DNA of 64,000 nt from Talpa occidentalis (GCF_014898055.3 NW_023604295.1:97727591-97791590), one strand, 5' to 3'; positions 22,476 to 34,981 are shown, numbered from the stretch's first letter. The notes: a model not told the origin generated them from the sequence alone. Made by a program: numbers and translations.

Positions 22476-24384
22476 AATAAAATAAAATAACACTTTCCCA
22501 CAAAGTTCTCCCAAACTTCTCCCTATGCTGACCGACCCTCATCCGCCAGAAAGTTCACCCTGTTAACAAAGTTACCACCCTTCCCGTGAGAGGCTTTGCC
22601 TTTCCCTCCAGGTTCTGTTCAAATCGGTTGTAGAAAATAAACCTGGAATGGCCTCCTTCTTGAGGCCACATTGCTGCCTCGGTTTCTGGAAGCGCCAGCA
22701 CCCTGTGTGTCCCAAGTGGGGGGCAGCTGCTCCCACTGCATGCCCCACCTCCCTCTGGGGGTTGGGCAGTGGTAGCGCACGGCCGGGCCTACCGAGCAGC
22801 TGGCTCTTCTGCGGGCTGATGGGAGCTGCGGGAAGCCTCTGCCCAAAACAGGAGCTGGTGCCTCTGCCCAGCTGAGGAGCATAAATCCACCTACAGCTTC
22901 AGGAGGGGTCCTTTGTTATTTGTTTGGTGTCATCAACAAAGAGAAACAGATGGAAATCAGAATTGCTAATGCCTGACTGAGGCCCCTCGGGGCGCTTGGC
23001 TTCCTCTCTAAGCTCCCTCTGCCGGTTCTTGGGAAAATGCATCTTTCTGGTCCGAAGCTATTTCTATGCTCCAGACTGAACTGGCTTCTGGGAGGGCATT
23101 TCCTCCTGGAAAGCTAATTTTCAGTGTCTTCCACCTTTTCCATCTCTTCCCTGGAATCCCCAGGGTTACTATCCTGAATTTCCTCCTTAGCCTCACAGCT
23201 AACGGGCAGAAGGTGGAGGAAGAGGATGCGCTGCCTCTTTGGGACCACCCACCAAAGTCCCTTGGACACTTGCAAGCCTTGGGTGTTTCTGGGGACGTTG
23301 GCTCCTCAGCAAGGGACTGGAAATTTTCACCCACAGTGTAGTTTTCCCAAAGGATATGGATGACCACCCTAAACACCACAGTCTTTGACACCCTAATTCA
23401 CACAGATTTAAGGGGTGGAGAAGAGGTGGCCTTTGAGGCCAAAGTTATCCACTGCTTAGAATAAATGTGTCTATTTCCATCTCTGGGCCCCCTCCAGGGA
23501 ATCTTGACCCTCAGGAATTCTCAAGACTGTTTTTATCTGGAGAAGCTAAGAGATTTGTAAACTATGCCCAACTGAACATAGACCTCTGCTTTTGTTCCAA
23601 CCTAGGGCTTCAGAATCCCCTCCTGTGTCATTAAAACCACTTGAGGTGTAATTATAGTTCCTCTGCCCACTGACCCCTGGGAGCTGGGGCACAGGAGGCA
23701 AGAAATGGAATGCACTCTTTTTAGACTCTTCAGCTCTTTTCCAATAACAGCTATTTAAAGCCCTGTCAAGCTAACCAATTGCTGCAATCTTGTCAAAAAT
23801 ATATCTGTATTTTTATTTTGCCTATTCCAAGACATGATTGGATTTAGTTAAAACTTAGCTTTAAAGTTCTCAATGAATGTTTGCATTGACAAAGAAAGCA
23901 GGAGCATCAACACACAATGCAAAGCCTGCCTCTGCTCTGCTTTCAGTCAGTCTGGGCTGACAGCTGGCATTTCCAGCACTTCTAGTATTGGAGAATGTAT
24001 TTGTTCGGATCTATAGGACCTGGTAGCACACAGTGTAAACATCATCATAGCCTGGAACTTGAGACAATACATTTGGAAACATCTGGCTGATTGTTTAAAG
24101 TGTTATCCAAATAATAATTCCTATCATCTGTCCAAAACATCTGGGCTTCATCATATTGTGTGCATTTGGACAAATACTGAGTAAGAGTCACAAGTATGTG
24201 ACCCTCCCAGGGTGCTCCCTGGCCCACACTACTCCCTTCCTGACTCCATGCTGTGCCATTGCTATCCTCTTGCACGCAAGGTCATGAGCATGAAGCTGTA
24301 ATGAGGATAGCAAGAAATCTGCTTTAATGTGGTCAAAAGAGAATCTGTCACAAATAACATTTTTTAGGGACAAACTCTGTTCTA
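22476..24384. other. Unique DNA with candidate regulatory block
   Basis: No coding exon is recognised. 22680-22870 is GC-rich but has few CpG dinucleotides, so it is not a CpG island. 23560-24010 is unusually free of recognisable repeats and is discussed as a possible regulatory segment. Confidence 0.4.
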
Positions 24385-24440
24385 TCAAAATTCATGTGTT
24401 GCAAGTCCTAACCCCTGTCTTCAAAATATGACTACATATT
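24385..24440 (+). repeat. MLT1-like LTR fragment
   Basis: A short match to the start of MaLR MLT1 LTRs: 'aaattcatgtgttgcaagtc', 'ctaacccctgtcttcaaaat', 'atgac'. It belongs to a non-autonomous retrotransposon family related to ERV-L. Confidence 0.55.
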
Positions 24441-25375
24441 AGGCAGCTGGGAACCCATTGACTAAGTTACTCCTTTTCGTCCATTAGATCCGTCCATCGA
24501 AGTAGGTTGTACTGCTCAGTCCTGTCCATTTCAATGTGTTGATGGTGACTGGGAGGAGAGTATGGTGGAGATGCAGCATGGAGGATGTGTGGCCCCAGGG
24601 GCAGGACAGGAATAATAGGAAGACCGTGGCAGAGAAGAGCTGTCTGAGGAAAGCACTGCTATCTGGAAGGTGGGGCACAGCCAACAAGGGCATCGAGCAG
24701 GAGGGTGGATAGCTTCTCTAAGGACTGCCCTTGGGTAGCATGCCCGAAGTCTGCTCGACCAGTGAACAGAGCTGGTCAACAGCTGCTATGCTTAGTGGGG
24801 AGAAGTATAAGTGGCCGAAGAGGTTTGAGAGATTCCCTCCCCACCTTTTTTTTTTCCCCCAGAGGATCACAAAGCGTTGAGCTACAACATTCTTTTGTCA
24901 ACTGGGTAAAGTTGGAAGGTTTGTTTCCCAGAATCCCCTTCTATGTATGGTTCCAATTTCGAGTTGGCAAAAAGTGAAGCTTGAATGAGATTTAGAAGTG
25001 GAAGTGAAGCAGTAACCATTTCTTGTTGAAGGTTTCTGAGATCATAGGAAACAGAGATGCCTAACAGTGTCCAGCTTACTGTTCTTCATCACTCTGCCTT
25101 GCTCATCCCCACTTCTAGCCCTCATCACCAACATTGTCCCATGACCCACCACTAGATTCTTGTCTACCACAGAGGAGGAAGGTAGAGATGCAATAGCTTT
25201 CCACAGAACTCTCCAGGAGCTCCCCCTTCACATGTCCATTTCAGCAGCTGGATCTGCCTGGTTTCTCAGATTTTCCCTGCAAACTCCAGTTTTTCCATTA
25301 GGGCAGGGCTTCAGGAGGATGGGTAGTAACCCTTTATGATCCTTCAACATTTCCTTCCAGACTTTACTTTGTACT
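24441..25375. other. Unique DNA, nothing recognised
   Basis: No gene or repeat family could be named. A T-run followed by C-run lies at 24845-24860. Confidence 0.4.
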
Positions 25376-25785
25376 TAGTTTGCTCACGCTGCCATAACAA
25401 AGTAACACATTCTGGGTCACAAAAACAACAGAAATTGGTGTCCTCGTGGCTCTGGAGGTGAGAGGTCCAAGATCAAGTTGTCAGCAGGGTTGGTTTCGAC
25501 TGAGGCCTCTCTCCCAGGCTTGCAGACGACTGCCTTTCCCACATGTCTTCACCTGAACTTCCCTCTGTATGTGTCTACGACCTAGTGTCTTCTTCTCATC
25601 GGAATATCAGTCAAATTGAATTAAGGTCCACCCTAGAGACCTCATTTAATCTTAATTACCTCTTTAAAGGTCCTGTCTCCAAATATAGTCATATTCTGAG
25701 GTACAGGGATTAGGACTTCAGCATACAAGTTTTGGGGGAACACAACTCATCCCATAGCCCAGACCCTTTCTTCCCAGGTCCTCCC
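25376..25785 (-). mobile_element. MLT1-like MaLR LTR, minus orientation
   Basis: The reverse complement runs from an LTR-start-like text (TATGGGATGAGTTGTGTTCC) through 'gaagtcctaatccctgtacc', 'tcagaatatgactatatttg', 'ttgatcttggacctctcacc' and ends 'gtgttactttgttatggcag' plus 'caaactaagta'. The order and length (about 400 bp) fit a MaLR LTR. No internal region is seen, so it is a solo LTR. The exact subfamily is not determinable here. Confidence 0.75.
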
Positions 25786-26369
25786 ATAATTATGGACAGT
25801 TTAACTCATATAATGAATTCTTTATTCTATGAAAAGAACATTATTCCACTTCCTGACTTAAATCCTAATGTGAAGTGGAGTGCTGTTGGAAAAGAAAATG
25901 AAAACCAGTGTCATTGACTCTGGAACCAGATGGCAGGCAGTGGTTGAAGAATTTGTGGAGCTATGGAGTTGCCCCTGGACTGCTACCTCTCTCCAAATTG
26001 CAGAGAGACAATGAAGGCCTCTGACCAGGAGTGAGCTGAAGTTCTTTAGGAATATGGATTCAGGGAATTACCCCAGACCAAGAGTTCTGAAGCCTCGCTG
26101 CCAGCCCAGCCACAATCCATTGTGTTGAAGGCTGAACTCAGAATCTAAAGAGGAAACCGCCCTTGTCAAGGATATCTATCCAACCTAGTCCTAATGCAAG
26201 TAGAGCACTAGATACTAAATAGAGCACTAGACAGACCCTACAGAAAGAGCCATCTTCATCAATGACCAGACATATATGTGAAGCAATTAGAGAACTATCA
26301 CAGATAATGCATGTCCCTCCTCTTCCCTGCATTATGTTCCAGCCAACCCAAACTACTTAGAGTTTCCTG
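25786..26369. other. Unique DNA with a short local repeat
   Basis: TAGAGCACTAGA occurs twice about 19 bp apart near 26201-26231. Nothing else recognised. Confidence 0.4.
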
Positions 26370-26530
26370 AAATGCCAGGTTGTTCCACACCTCGGGCTTT
26401 TGTTCAACTGCTCCTTCCCACTCAGAAGCCCTGCCAGTATAGTTGCCTAGCAAATATCTATTCATCTTTCAAGCATCACCTTCTCGATGAAGCTTTTCCT
26501 TTTGGCACCCAGGTGACTACAGTTTTTATG
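26370..26530 (+). repeat. L2 LINE relic
   Basis: L2-type text: 'cgggcttttgttcaactgct', 'tattcatctttcaagcatca', 'ccttctcgatgaagcttttc'. Confidence 0.65.
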
Positions 26531-26559
26531 CATTTGCCAGGAAATGTGTAAGATACTTC

Positions 26560-26710
26560 ATTTCATGTTTTTGACAGCACTATAAGATAGGTACTTCTAG
26601 CCTCCCACTTAAAAATGCTAAAATTAAGGCTCAGACAAATTAAGTGATTTCACAAGGTCTCCAAGTTCACAGGTAGAACTATGTTTCAAATTCAAACCAC
26701 TGTGACCCAA
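26560..26710 (-). repeat. MIR SINE relic, minus orientation
   Basis: Reversed MIR: 'agcactataagataggtact', 'aaattaaggctcagacaaat', 'taagtgatttcacaaggtct'. Confidence 0.65.
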
Positions 26711-27059
26711 ATATGGCTTTACACACATTCACATGTGTAATATAGACTCCTCCTCTGAAACCAGGTTTGAGCCAGTGACTGAGGTCATCTGTAATCATTT
26801 TTATCATCCTGTTGTATCTAACAACAGTTGGGTGATGAGCAATTGCATCTGAAAGCAATCCTTTCTAAGCACAGCACCCATCAGAGTTCTAATCTCTCAG
26901 GAATTGCCTGGATAAGACATGGAAATGCTGATTTGCAGCATGAGGGGTACTGTGTGCCAAGGGGAAGCTTCTGTCAAGTATATATGGGAAACAGATCAAT
27001 AATCAGGGCTGTACCATAGACAATGAGAGAAGGAAAAATTAGTCAGTGGCGTTGGGAAA

Positions 27060-28400
27060 TTGGCTTGTTGTAAGAGGAAAAAGAAAGCTATATAATTACT
27101 TTATGTCAAAAGATTCCAGATGAAGTAAATGCCTAAGCAAGGAAAATAAAGCTACGAACCTCATAGAAGAAAATACAGTGGAATATTTATAATCAAATAC
27201 CTCAAATCATAAATTATAAGTCTAAAAGACCAAAAATGGTCTTGTGATTTGGGGTATTTGACTATAGATATCACAACTTGGTAGCTATGGGGTCTAACAA
27301 AGAGCACCACAGAAAAAATTATCAGCTCAGTAACAGACTGGAAGAAGATATTACAATGCCTAACACCAAAAATGGATTAATATTGGGCCTCCCAGGTGTC
27401 GCAGCGGTTGAGCGCTGGGTTGCGAAGCTGCCCACAGCCCCTGCAGGGCTGTTTTGATCCCCGGCTGCTGGCGAGGGTCCCATATGGCTCACAAACCTCT
27501 CCTGCCATGCCCGCTCCTCCGCTAAGCAGTGTACTTCATCAGTCTGCCTGTTCCACTCCCCGTTCTGGCTCTGGTGAATTCTCTCACCCTCCCACGCTTC
27601 TGACTGTACCCAGTGCTTGTATAAATAAATAAATAAATCTTTTTTTTTAAAAAAATGGATTAATATCGACTCTAGACTTTACCAGGAACGCCAAGACATT
27701 GAGAAAAAAAGGCAGGAAGCCCAACTATTTTTTAAGGATAAGTATATGAATAGACAATTCACAAAAAAAGAATGAGTTGATGCTCTAACTCACTAGTAAT
27801 GAAAAATATGGAAACCAAATCATGAATGAGACTGTGCTTTGGATCATCAGAGTAGTAGAAATTAGAAAAGTGGGTAATTCATAGTTTTGGTGAGAACCTG
27901 AGGAGCTGGGAATACATGTGCACAACTTGCTGAGAGTTTTAAGTTGTTACAGCTGTCTTGGAAAGCAATTTAACAGAATTTAGTAAAATTATGGGTATTT
28001 TCATCCTGTGATCTGGCAATTCCACTCCCACTTATACAACCCAGAGATTTTCCACAGATCTAATAAGAGAACCAGTGTGAGGATGTTTGTCAACAGTGTT
28101 TTTATTTCTAATAGTAGGAAGTTAAACTTGCGATTCCATCACTAGAATGTGCTGAAGAATAAAATATCAGGCAGAAGTCAGGAGCTGTAGACTAGATGCA
28201 CATAAATCAACATGGATAGTTCTTAAAAACATGGATTTGAGTGGGAAAAGTCAGAAACAGAATAGGTTTTACTTCACAATGCTTTTTAAATAAATTAAAA
28301 GCTAAGCATTCATAAAACAACTCCAGTTATTTTACAAGGTGGCATGCATATTTAAGTTTTTATATAAAACTCAATAGAAGAAGAGCTTACAGAGGTTTGG
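27060..28400 (+). mobile_element. Old LINE-1, ORF2 C-terminal half, split by a SINE
   Basis: AT-rich L1M-like sequence, for example 'aacagactggaagaagatat', 'gaatagacaattcacaaaaa', and 'gtgatctggcaattccactc'. It has many stops and indels and no intact frame. A SINE at 27384-27650 splits it. Edges are approximate. Confidence 0.75.
27384..27650 (+). mobile_element. tRNA-derived T+ SINE inside an old L1
   Basis: Head GGGCCTCCCAGGTGTCGCAG then CGGTTGAGCGCTGGG, body, tail GACTGTACCCAGTGCTTG, AAATAAATAAATAAATC, then nine T and A. The long T run is a strong RNA polymerase III stop. The 16-bp duplication AAAAATGGATTAATAT flanks it at 27368-27383 and 27651-27666 without mismatch. Confidence 0.95.
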
Positions 28401-28479
28401 AGAGAATGGGTGTCGAGTTCATAGATGGGGGAGAAAATAGGCAGTTTAGTAGTAAACAGACCTGGAGTGGGGCCCTATA

Positions 28480-28590
28480 TGGATGGTGAGGTGTGAACCA
28501 AAGGGTATAAGAAACACTCCAGAGACCCCAAAAGAAGAAAGGAGGAGGAAAAGAGGAGGAAAAAAGAGGAAGGAAAGCACAGGAACAAGT
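28480..28590 (+). repeat. Purine-rich low-complexity tract
   Basis: An almost uninterrupted A/G stretch (agaagaaaggaggaggaaaa, then gaggaggaaaaaagagg) lies at about 28528-28577. Confidence 0.75.
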
Positions 28591-28669
28591 AAACCAGTGA
28601 TGACTCGAGAGTGAACTGTCTGATTGCTCTTAGTGGCTCTGAGTTAATAAATTTGACATTTACAAGTTT

Positions 28670-28790
28670 CTTCACAGGATTCTGCCTCAGTTTCTCCAGC
28701 TATAAAGTAGAAATGCTAGTAATACATTAAAGGAGCTGTTGTGTGAGCAAATGGTTAGATGGCATCCTTGCAAACCACCTGATAAGTAGA
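28670..28790 (+). repeat. MIR SINE relic
   Basis: Plus MIR core 'tctgcctcagtttctccagc', 'tataaagtagaaatgctagt', 'aatac'. Only the middle part is recognisable. Confidence 0.6.
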
Positions 28791-28856
28791 CTCAGTGACT
28801 TTAACTATAAATCTTTCTGTATCAATTCTATATGCAGTAGTAATATCATGTATTTT

Positions 28857-29102
28857 TTTAAAGATTTATTTAGAACTGGGGTCCAGGCCAAGGGCATGGG
28901 AGGGTGAGAGAATTCATCAGAGACAGAGTGGGGAACAGAACAGGCAGACAGACCGAAATACACTGCTGAGGGGTGCAGTGGGCTAGACAGGAGAGGTCGA
29001 TGTGGGTATCTCCCTGGTCAGCGGGAATCGAACCTGTACTGCAGGTGTTGCGGGCAGCATCACAGCGCTGTGCTCAACCCAGTGTGCCACAGGGGAGGCC
29101 CC
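28857..29102 (-). mobile_element. tRNA-derived T+ SINE, minus orientation
   Basis: The reverse complement begins GGGGCCTCCCCTGTGGCACA, then GGGTTGAGCACAGCGCTGTG, and has a GGTTCGATTCC B-box-like site. It ends with a T/A-rich tail at the low-coordinate side. The duplication AATATCATGTATTTT flanks it at 28842-28856 and 29103-29117 without mismatch. Confidence 0.95.
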
Positions 29103-29269
29103 AATATCATGTATTTTAAAGGTCTGAAGTGACCTGACAATAGGACACAGATGGGGTCTTCTAAATAGCCATTGCAGCAATCCAGTTATTAGTTCCACTC
29201 TGGACATTGTCATCACAAACTTCTCCTTAGAAACTACCTCCCCTGTATCAGTCACAACCTCAGCCATGC

Positions 29270-29515
29270 TGCCGAGAGCTGGAAGAAGAACCTGGGGAAG
29301 GTGTGGCTCTGGAGTCAGAGATTCACTGGGTTTTATGCCCTGGATCTGCAGGCACTGTGCTCCTTAGCCTCTCTGCTTTGTTGTTCTCATCTATAAATAT
29401 AAATAAAAATAGCACAACTAAATATAATAAAAAGTTGCTATGGGCATGCATTGTGCTAATGTGCAGAAAGCTCTTAGCATATAACAAGTGCTTTGTAAAT
29501 AATAGTTAGTATCAC
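29270..29515 (+). repeat. MIR SINE relic
   Basis: Plus MIR: 'ggtgtggctctggagtcaga', 'gttgttctcatctataaata', 'aagctcttagcatataacaa', 'gtgctttgtaaataa'. Confidence 0.7.
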
Positions 29516-30599
29516 TTGTGCCAGTAGTGGTGGAAATCCCATCCAGTCATGTTCAGATGGAAGGGTGGCTCCGAACACCCTTGTGCAATGGCTGATCCCT
29601 CCTAAGACACCGGACCCAGGCCTATGGGTGGGTCCACCACCCAGTCTGTAATGTCACCACCTTGAAGTCATGCAAACAGCAGGAATCCCAGGTCTCAGTG
29701 GTCTGTGTCCAAGGAAGGGTTCCCTCCCAGGCTTGTGTTTCCACTCTGGCAGTCCCCCACCCTTCCCATGGAAATGAGAGTGGTGATATTAAGGGAAAGG
29801 GAGAAATTGGCCCTTTTTGTGAAATTGAATAGCCAGAGGACATCCAGGAGTTCAGCTGCTACCCATAGAGGCTTGAGAGTTTCTAAGGCAGCTGTGACTT
29901 AAGACCCTGGAACTTTCTGACTCTGGTTATAGTGGAACACACACGCTTACCCAAGAAACCATGATGTAAATTCAGGCTTCATGCCTAAAGCCTGTTTGCC
30001 AAGTAGCGAGTCTTCATTTATATTGGATTTTATTCCTTCAGTTCCTAATAATCAAACTTCTGGAGTCTATGAGATGCAGGAAACTCTCAATCATCTGACA
30101 TACCTAAGATTGCTAGGGAAGACAGGAGGATTCCTCTGTCTTTGGAGAGGAGTCCATTTCCCCTGAGATTATCCTGAGTGCACAATTCTTTACCAGGCCC
30201 AGAAGCTCTAGTAAATTCCTGGCCTGGAGATCCTGTTGTATGTTACCAGCAACCCCCAAAGATGGGCCTCCTAACAAATGTCTGTTGAAACAGAAATCCA
30301 TTGTGGCTTCTGTGAGCCAACCCTAGGCACCTTCATCTTTGTGGGCCACTTCCTAGACACCAAAAATGAAAAATTGTATCTTGCAACTGGGCTGGGATAA
30401 AAATGACTATGATTCAGTCTAGGTTCATAATTTTATACTTATTCTATCCATGTTTTTCTCCTGATTTTAAAAGAAACTAAATTAAAATGTTGTCAAGGGC
30501 CCCTGAAACTCTCATGGACTCCGGGCTGAGCTAGTGGCTGAGTTGGCCCTGTGTCCAGCACCTGGCATTTGCTTCAGACTGTGAGATGCTTTGGAGGAG
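29516..30599. other. Unique DNA, nothing recognised
   Basis: No gene, RNA or repeat family could be named. Confidence 0.4.
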
Positions 30600-30800
30600 G
30601 ATAAGGGTATTACCTTTATGTGACAGGCACCATGACAAGGGCTTCATGCAGGTTATCTTTTTAACTCTCATAGCAACCCTGTGAGGTTACCATTGTAATC
30701 CCCACTTACAGAGGCAGAAACTAAGACTCAGAGAGATTGTCTTCTCTAGGTAGTAAATGGTAGAGCCAGGTCCAGCTCTCTTCCTGCTTGGCCGGCCCCA
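30600..30800 (-). repeat. MIR SINE, minus orientation
   Basis: Clear reversed MIR: 'gacaggcaccatgacaaggg', 'cttcatgcaggttatctttt', 'ctcatagcaaccctgtgagg', 'aatccccacttacagaggca', 'gaaactaagactcagagaga'. Confidence 0.85.
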
Positions 30801-32435
30801 GTCCAGGTGAGAAGAGATTAAACATTAGCATCAAAGGGCAGCACCAAGAGCTCTACTAGCACTAATTCATGGGTTTCACACTGCAGCCCACTGGGGACTT
30901 CAGCAGACAGGGAGCGCCCTGGGCACGTGTGCCCAAGTAAATAGATGGCACTTATTTTAGGCTTGGAAGATAGAAGTGAACCTGAGGGAGTAGGGGGACA
31001 TTCCAAACTCGGTGAGAACACCTTAGCAAAAATGAAAATGTGAAGGAACCATGTACAGAAAGTCTACAGAGTCCTCAGTCCTGCCCCTACATTGCTAGCT
31101 CAGGGTGTGCAGTGGGCTTCCAGTACCAAGAGATCCCAGCACTTAAAGGAGGGTGTCTTTTAGCAAAACAGAGCCCAGGATTAGCACCTGTTTCATAGCT
31201 GAGCATACTGGAAAGCAGACACTGTCAGGCCCCAGAAAATGATTTTATTATTCTTAAAAATGATTATTCTACTTCCCTTGGGAACTCAAGAGGCGCTTAT
31301 AAGGGAGAAACTCAGCTTCCCAATGACGGGACTGTTTTCAAATCAAAGTTGGCATTTGCATCAATTTTGCTGAGGGTGAGCAATTCTTTTTTCCCACTTC
31401 GGCATGATGGAGTGGGATAAAAGAGCTCAGTTCCTTACACAAGAGGAAAATATGTCTGAAACTGCAGCCTTGGGAGAAAAATAAAGGGCTCAGCCATTGT
31501 GATAGAAGCAACGACTGTCATGAGAAACACCATGTGGGACCAATGGGCTGATACATTAATGAGAGCAGAGAGCCCTGGCCTTCTCTCCAAGGCTGCCCTG
31601 GGCGAGGGCCACAGTGCTTAGTGCTTCCTAACGCCCACTGGAGACACCTCCAGCTTCACAGCACAGGTTTGGTTTTTGTCTATCAGTTTTTGTTTAGAAT
31701 TGATTTAAGTTTGTTCTGATCTTCCTTTCTCTGATTTCCCTTCTAATTCTCCTGTCTTTGTCCCTACTACTCTTCCCCTTACAGATAGCAGAAATTTTCC
31801 AGAGTTCTTATCTGCATTTTTTAGTCCATGGCATAGACTAATGCTCCCCATGATCTAAAGCTCAGTTTAAATTAAAAAATAAAATAAAATAAATTCCCTA
31901 TTCCTGTCTAAAGCAAGCTTGCCAAATAGTGACTGTGCTTCTGTTGGATTTGATTTGTCTCTTGATTTCAAGGCCCTCCACAATCTTGTCTTTCCAAACT
32001 GGATTCCCCAGGTCCTCTCTGCCTCCTTCAGAGACCCTCTGAGAACTCCCAATTCATTCCCACTGCAACAAAACAGACTTGTTTTTTGTCTGCCCATCCT
32101 GAGCTGCCCTGGCCACTCCTTACCATCTCTCATCAGCAGCTCCATGCAGACTACATTCACTGGCTCCTACCCTGGGCTGGACCCTGAACTGGAGGCCAAG
32201 GGCATGGGGAAGACAAAGTCAGAGCATCTGCTTTCACAGGACTAGCAAAGGTGGACGATGAGGTTCGAGGCAAGCCCCAGGAACTGGGACCTCAGTGTGG
32301 CCAGCTACTTAGAGAGCACCTGCCACAGTAGGGGCACACATGAGACAATGACACAGGTGAGGCCCAGAATGCCCCTTCAAGTGCCAATGCCTCCAGGAAA
32401 CCTCCCCTGACCCCAGCATCTGAGAGGCCATCAGT
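30801..32435. other. Unique DNA, no gene recognised
   Basis: Mostly unclassified. An AAAATAAAATAAAATAAA run lies at 31875-31892. 31230-31500 is repeat-free and moderately AT-rich. Short frames at 31867-32245 overlap on both strands without family resemblance. Confidence 0.4.
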
Positions 32436-32665
32436 GCAGGGCTAAAGAGCCATACCTTGGGGCTAGCTGCCTGAATTTTGTATCCCAGTTCTATTACATA
32501 CTAGTTGTGTGATTTTGGGTAAGTTCCTTAACTTCTTTGAAACTAGTTCTTTCTTCGATAAAATGGAGTTAATAATAGTGGCCTAAAAATATGATTATAA
32601 GGACTAAATGATATAAATAGGTTAAAGCACTACTTAAGACAGTGTCTGACACAGACTTAATGCCA
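32436..32665 (+). repeat. MIR SINE, nearly full length
   Basis: Plus MIR: 'tgaattttgtatcccagttc', 'actagttgtgtgattttggg', 'taagttccttaacttctttg', 'ataaaatggagttaataata', and 'aagacagtgtctgacacag'. Confidence 0.85.
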
Positions 32666-33649
32666 CAGAAGTGTTTGCTACTATTATGCGGGGCCGTCAT
32701 CCTACCCCAGTGGGGGTCTTCTCTAGCATACCATGCACAGCTGCTCTCTAAACACTATCAGAAGGTGGCCTTCAGAAGAGGTTGTCTTTCATCTGTATAA
32801 AAACATATATATTATGTTAACACTCTGCCATAACTTATCGCCATAACTGCAGTACCTCTCTTGATGATAATCTACCTCACTGGCTCACATCCTATCCATG
32901 AAGTCCCAAAGAGTGCTGATAAAATTACATTTTGATTGGCATCCTTAAAAAGTTAAAACAAAAGAAACTTCTGTCTTGAATGTCCAAGAATAGATAGTGC
33001 AGTAAAGTCTTCCAGCTTCAGGGCTCGGACAGAATTGGAAGAGGAAGTGATCATTTGTCGTCTTTCTTTATAGGCTGCATTTCTGGCATCACTTCGATGC
33101 TAAATGGGACTTTTAAAAAATAGTCTTAACAAGCATTTTGACAAACTCCAGTACGGATACAAGAGAATGTAGCCATGGAGAGTCAGCAAGTGTGAAATCT
33201 GACCCAGGCCCTGCCAAATGGCAGTGCCGGACGGAAGCCCCTCCCAGGGGACACGTCCAGTGGAAACAGGGGAACTGGCTCTAGAAACTGTTATTGGCTT
33301 GACATTAAAGCCCTAAATGCCTTTCTGCCACAGCTGACACTCATTCCTAGGAGTGAAAGGGGAGATCAAGGGGTGAGAGTTTATCTCTCCCACAGTGCCC
33401 ATCGCTGCTCTGTTGGGAGCAATGAATGAGACCCATGAGGACATGCCCAAAGGGAACTCTTTTTGGAGACTTTTCTCTTCAAGTCCAGATTGAGCCTAAA
33501 ATGTCAGTGAACATGGGTGCTGGCCTTCATATTCAAGTGGTAGACTTGGCTGTGAGGAGGCACTGTGCGGAACAGAAGAGCCCGACCCTGTCACTGGAGC
33601 ACACAGCATCACGGGGACAGAAAGAGCTAGGTCTCCAGACGCCAGGAGC
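32666..33649. other. Unique DNA, nothing recognised
   Basis: No gene or repeat family could be named. The frame at 33426-33722 (98 codons) has no recognised domain and runs into a MIR relic. Confidence 0.4.
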
Positions 33650-33780
33650 CTGGGCTCTGCAGCACTATAGCAAGTGTCTTCATCTCTCACACCAGTTCCC
33701 CACCTGTAAAGTGGGAAAATAATAATTGCCTCCTGGGAATATCATCAGGAACTGTAATACTTGGCACTGAAAATATGGAG
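33650..33780 (+). repeat. MIR SINE relic
   Basis: Plus MIR core: 'agcaagtgtcttcatctctc', 'ccccacctgtaaagtgggaa', 'aataataattgcctcctggg', 'acttggcact'. Confidence 0.7.
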
Positions 33781-34164
33781 TGATTGCTGTGATGATGATA
33801 TCACTGGCAGATAACTCTATGCACACAATGTACACTCCAGGAGGTTGGAAGAAACTGCATCCTGGGGATGAAGACAGACTCCAAGGCAGACACTGCTGTG
33901 GCTCTCAGCCCATGCGGCTGCAAGAATTGCTGGTCAGTGGCCACAACCTCTGCCTCCCATCGACTAACACCCTCCTTGAGTCTCTCACCGGATGTTGCTA
34001 CAATTTCAGACCCTCTGTTGTAGCCCTCTGCAGCCTTGGTCATTGGGATTTCCTCCTCTTCCATATGCTCTAATCACACCACTGTCTTTTTGGGGCCAGA
34101 AGAGAAGGAAAGAATTAAATTGGGATTGGGAGTGTGGGAAAGAGGCCGCCCCCAAACATTCTTT

Positions 34165-34436
34165 TTCTTTTATTTAAAGATTTATTTTATTTATACAAGA
34201 ACTGGGGTACAAGCCAGATGTGCGGAAGGGTGAGAGAATTCACCAGAGACAGAGCAGGGAACAGAACAGGCAGACTGACGAAATGCACTGCTGAGGGGAG
34301 CAGGGGACGAGACAGGAGAGGTCTGTCTGCTCGCCTTGTGGGTTGCTCCAAGGCCAGTGGGGATCGAATTGGCACTGCAGAGGCTGCGGACAGCTTCACA
34401 GTGCTGCGCTCAACGCCTACGCCACCAGGGAATCCC
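34165..34436 (-). mobile_element. tRNA-derived T+ SINE, minus orientation
   Basis: The reverse complement starts GGGATTCCCTGGTGGCGTAG, then GCGTTGAGCGCAGCAC, and carries the pyrimidine-rich body and a GGCTTGTACCCCAGTTCTTG tail. Related flanks GCCCCCAAACATTCTT (34148-34163) and ACCCTCGAACATTCTT (34437-34452) match at 13 of 16 positions, a diverged duplication. This makes it one of the older copies. The frames of 90-109 codons over it are SINE-derived. Confidence 0.92.
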
Positions 34437-34453
34437 ACCCTCGAACATTCTTG

Positions 34454-34926
34454 GATCAAGTAAATATGTCTTCCAACAGAGGTAGGGCCCAGGGCCTCAG
34501 GATGTGTATGCTGCCAGCAGGAAAGATACCTCTGGGAGAGACAGGAAAGTGCCAGTGTCCAAAACCAAATTAGTCTCCATAGGAAAATGATATCTCAGGG
34601 AAGAAAAGAGATTAAAATCTTAAAGATTACAGCAGAACTAATATTCCAGGGCCCAGTCAGAATCTTTAATCTGAATTCAATCACCTGGTGTTCAAGACTA
34701 CAGAGTTTCTTTAGGATTTAATCTCTAGTCCCTTCTTTCACTGGTAGGCAGCTGAGTCCCAGAACACAAGCTATGGGCCAGGTAGCAACTGAGCTGGAGC
34801 TAAAATGTGGTCACTCATCTCGTCACACACCAATCAGCTTTCAAAGGACTGGAGGGATATGAACACTTCCCTACACACACCCAAACTATCCAAAAATATA
34901 ACATATCAAACATATTCTTCTCTTAT
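34454..34926. other. Unique DNA, nothing recognised
   Basis: No gene or repeat family could be named before the CT microsatellite. Confidence 0.4.
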
Positions 34927-34927
34927 T

Positions 34928-34981
34928 CTCTCTCTCTCTCTCCCTCTCTCTCTCTCCCTCTCCCTCTCCCTCTCCCTCTCC

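Noticed and set aside
22680..22870. A GC-rich stretch considered as a CpG island promoter.
   Set aside because: CpG dinucleotides are few relative to GC content and it is short; no exon follows.
34187..34463. Open frames of 90-109 codons on both strands, similar to frames at 18343, 35426, 38916 and 41592.
   Set aside because: They recur wherever the SINE occurs and are translations of the SINE body. The similarity reflects the transposon and not a protein family.
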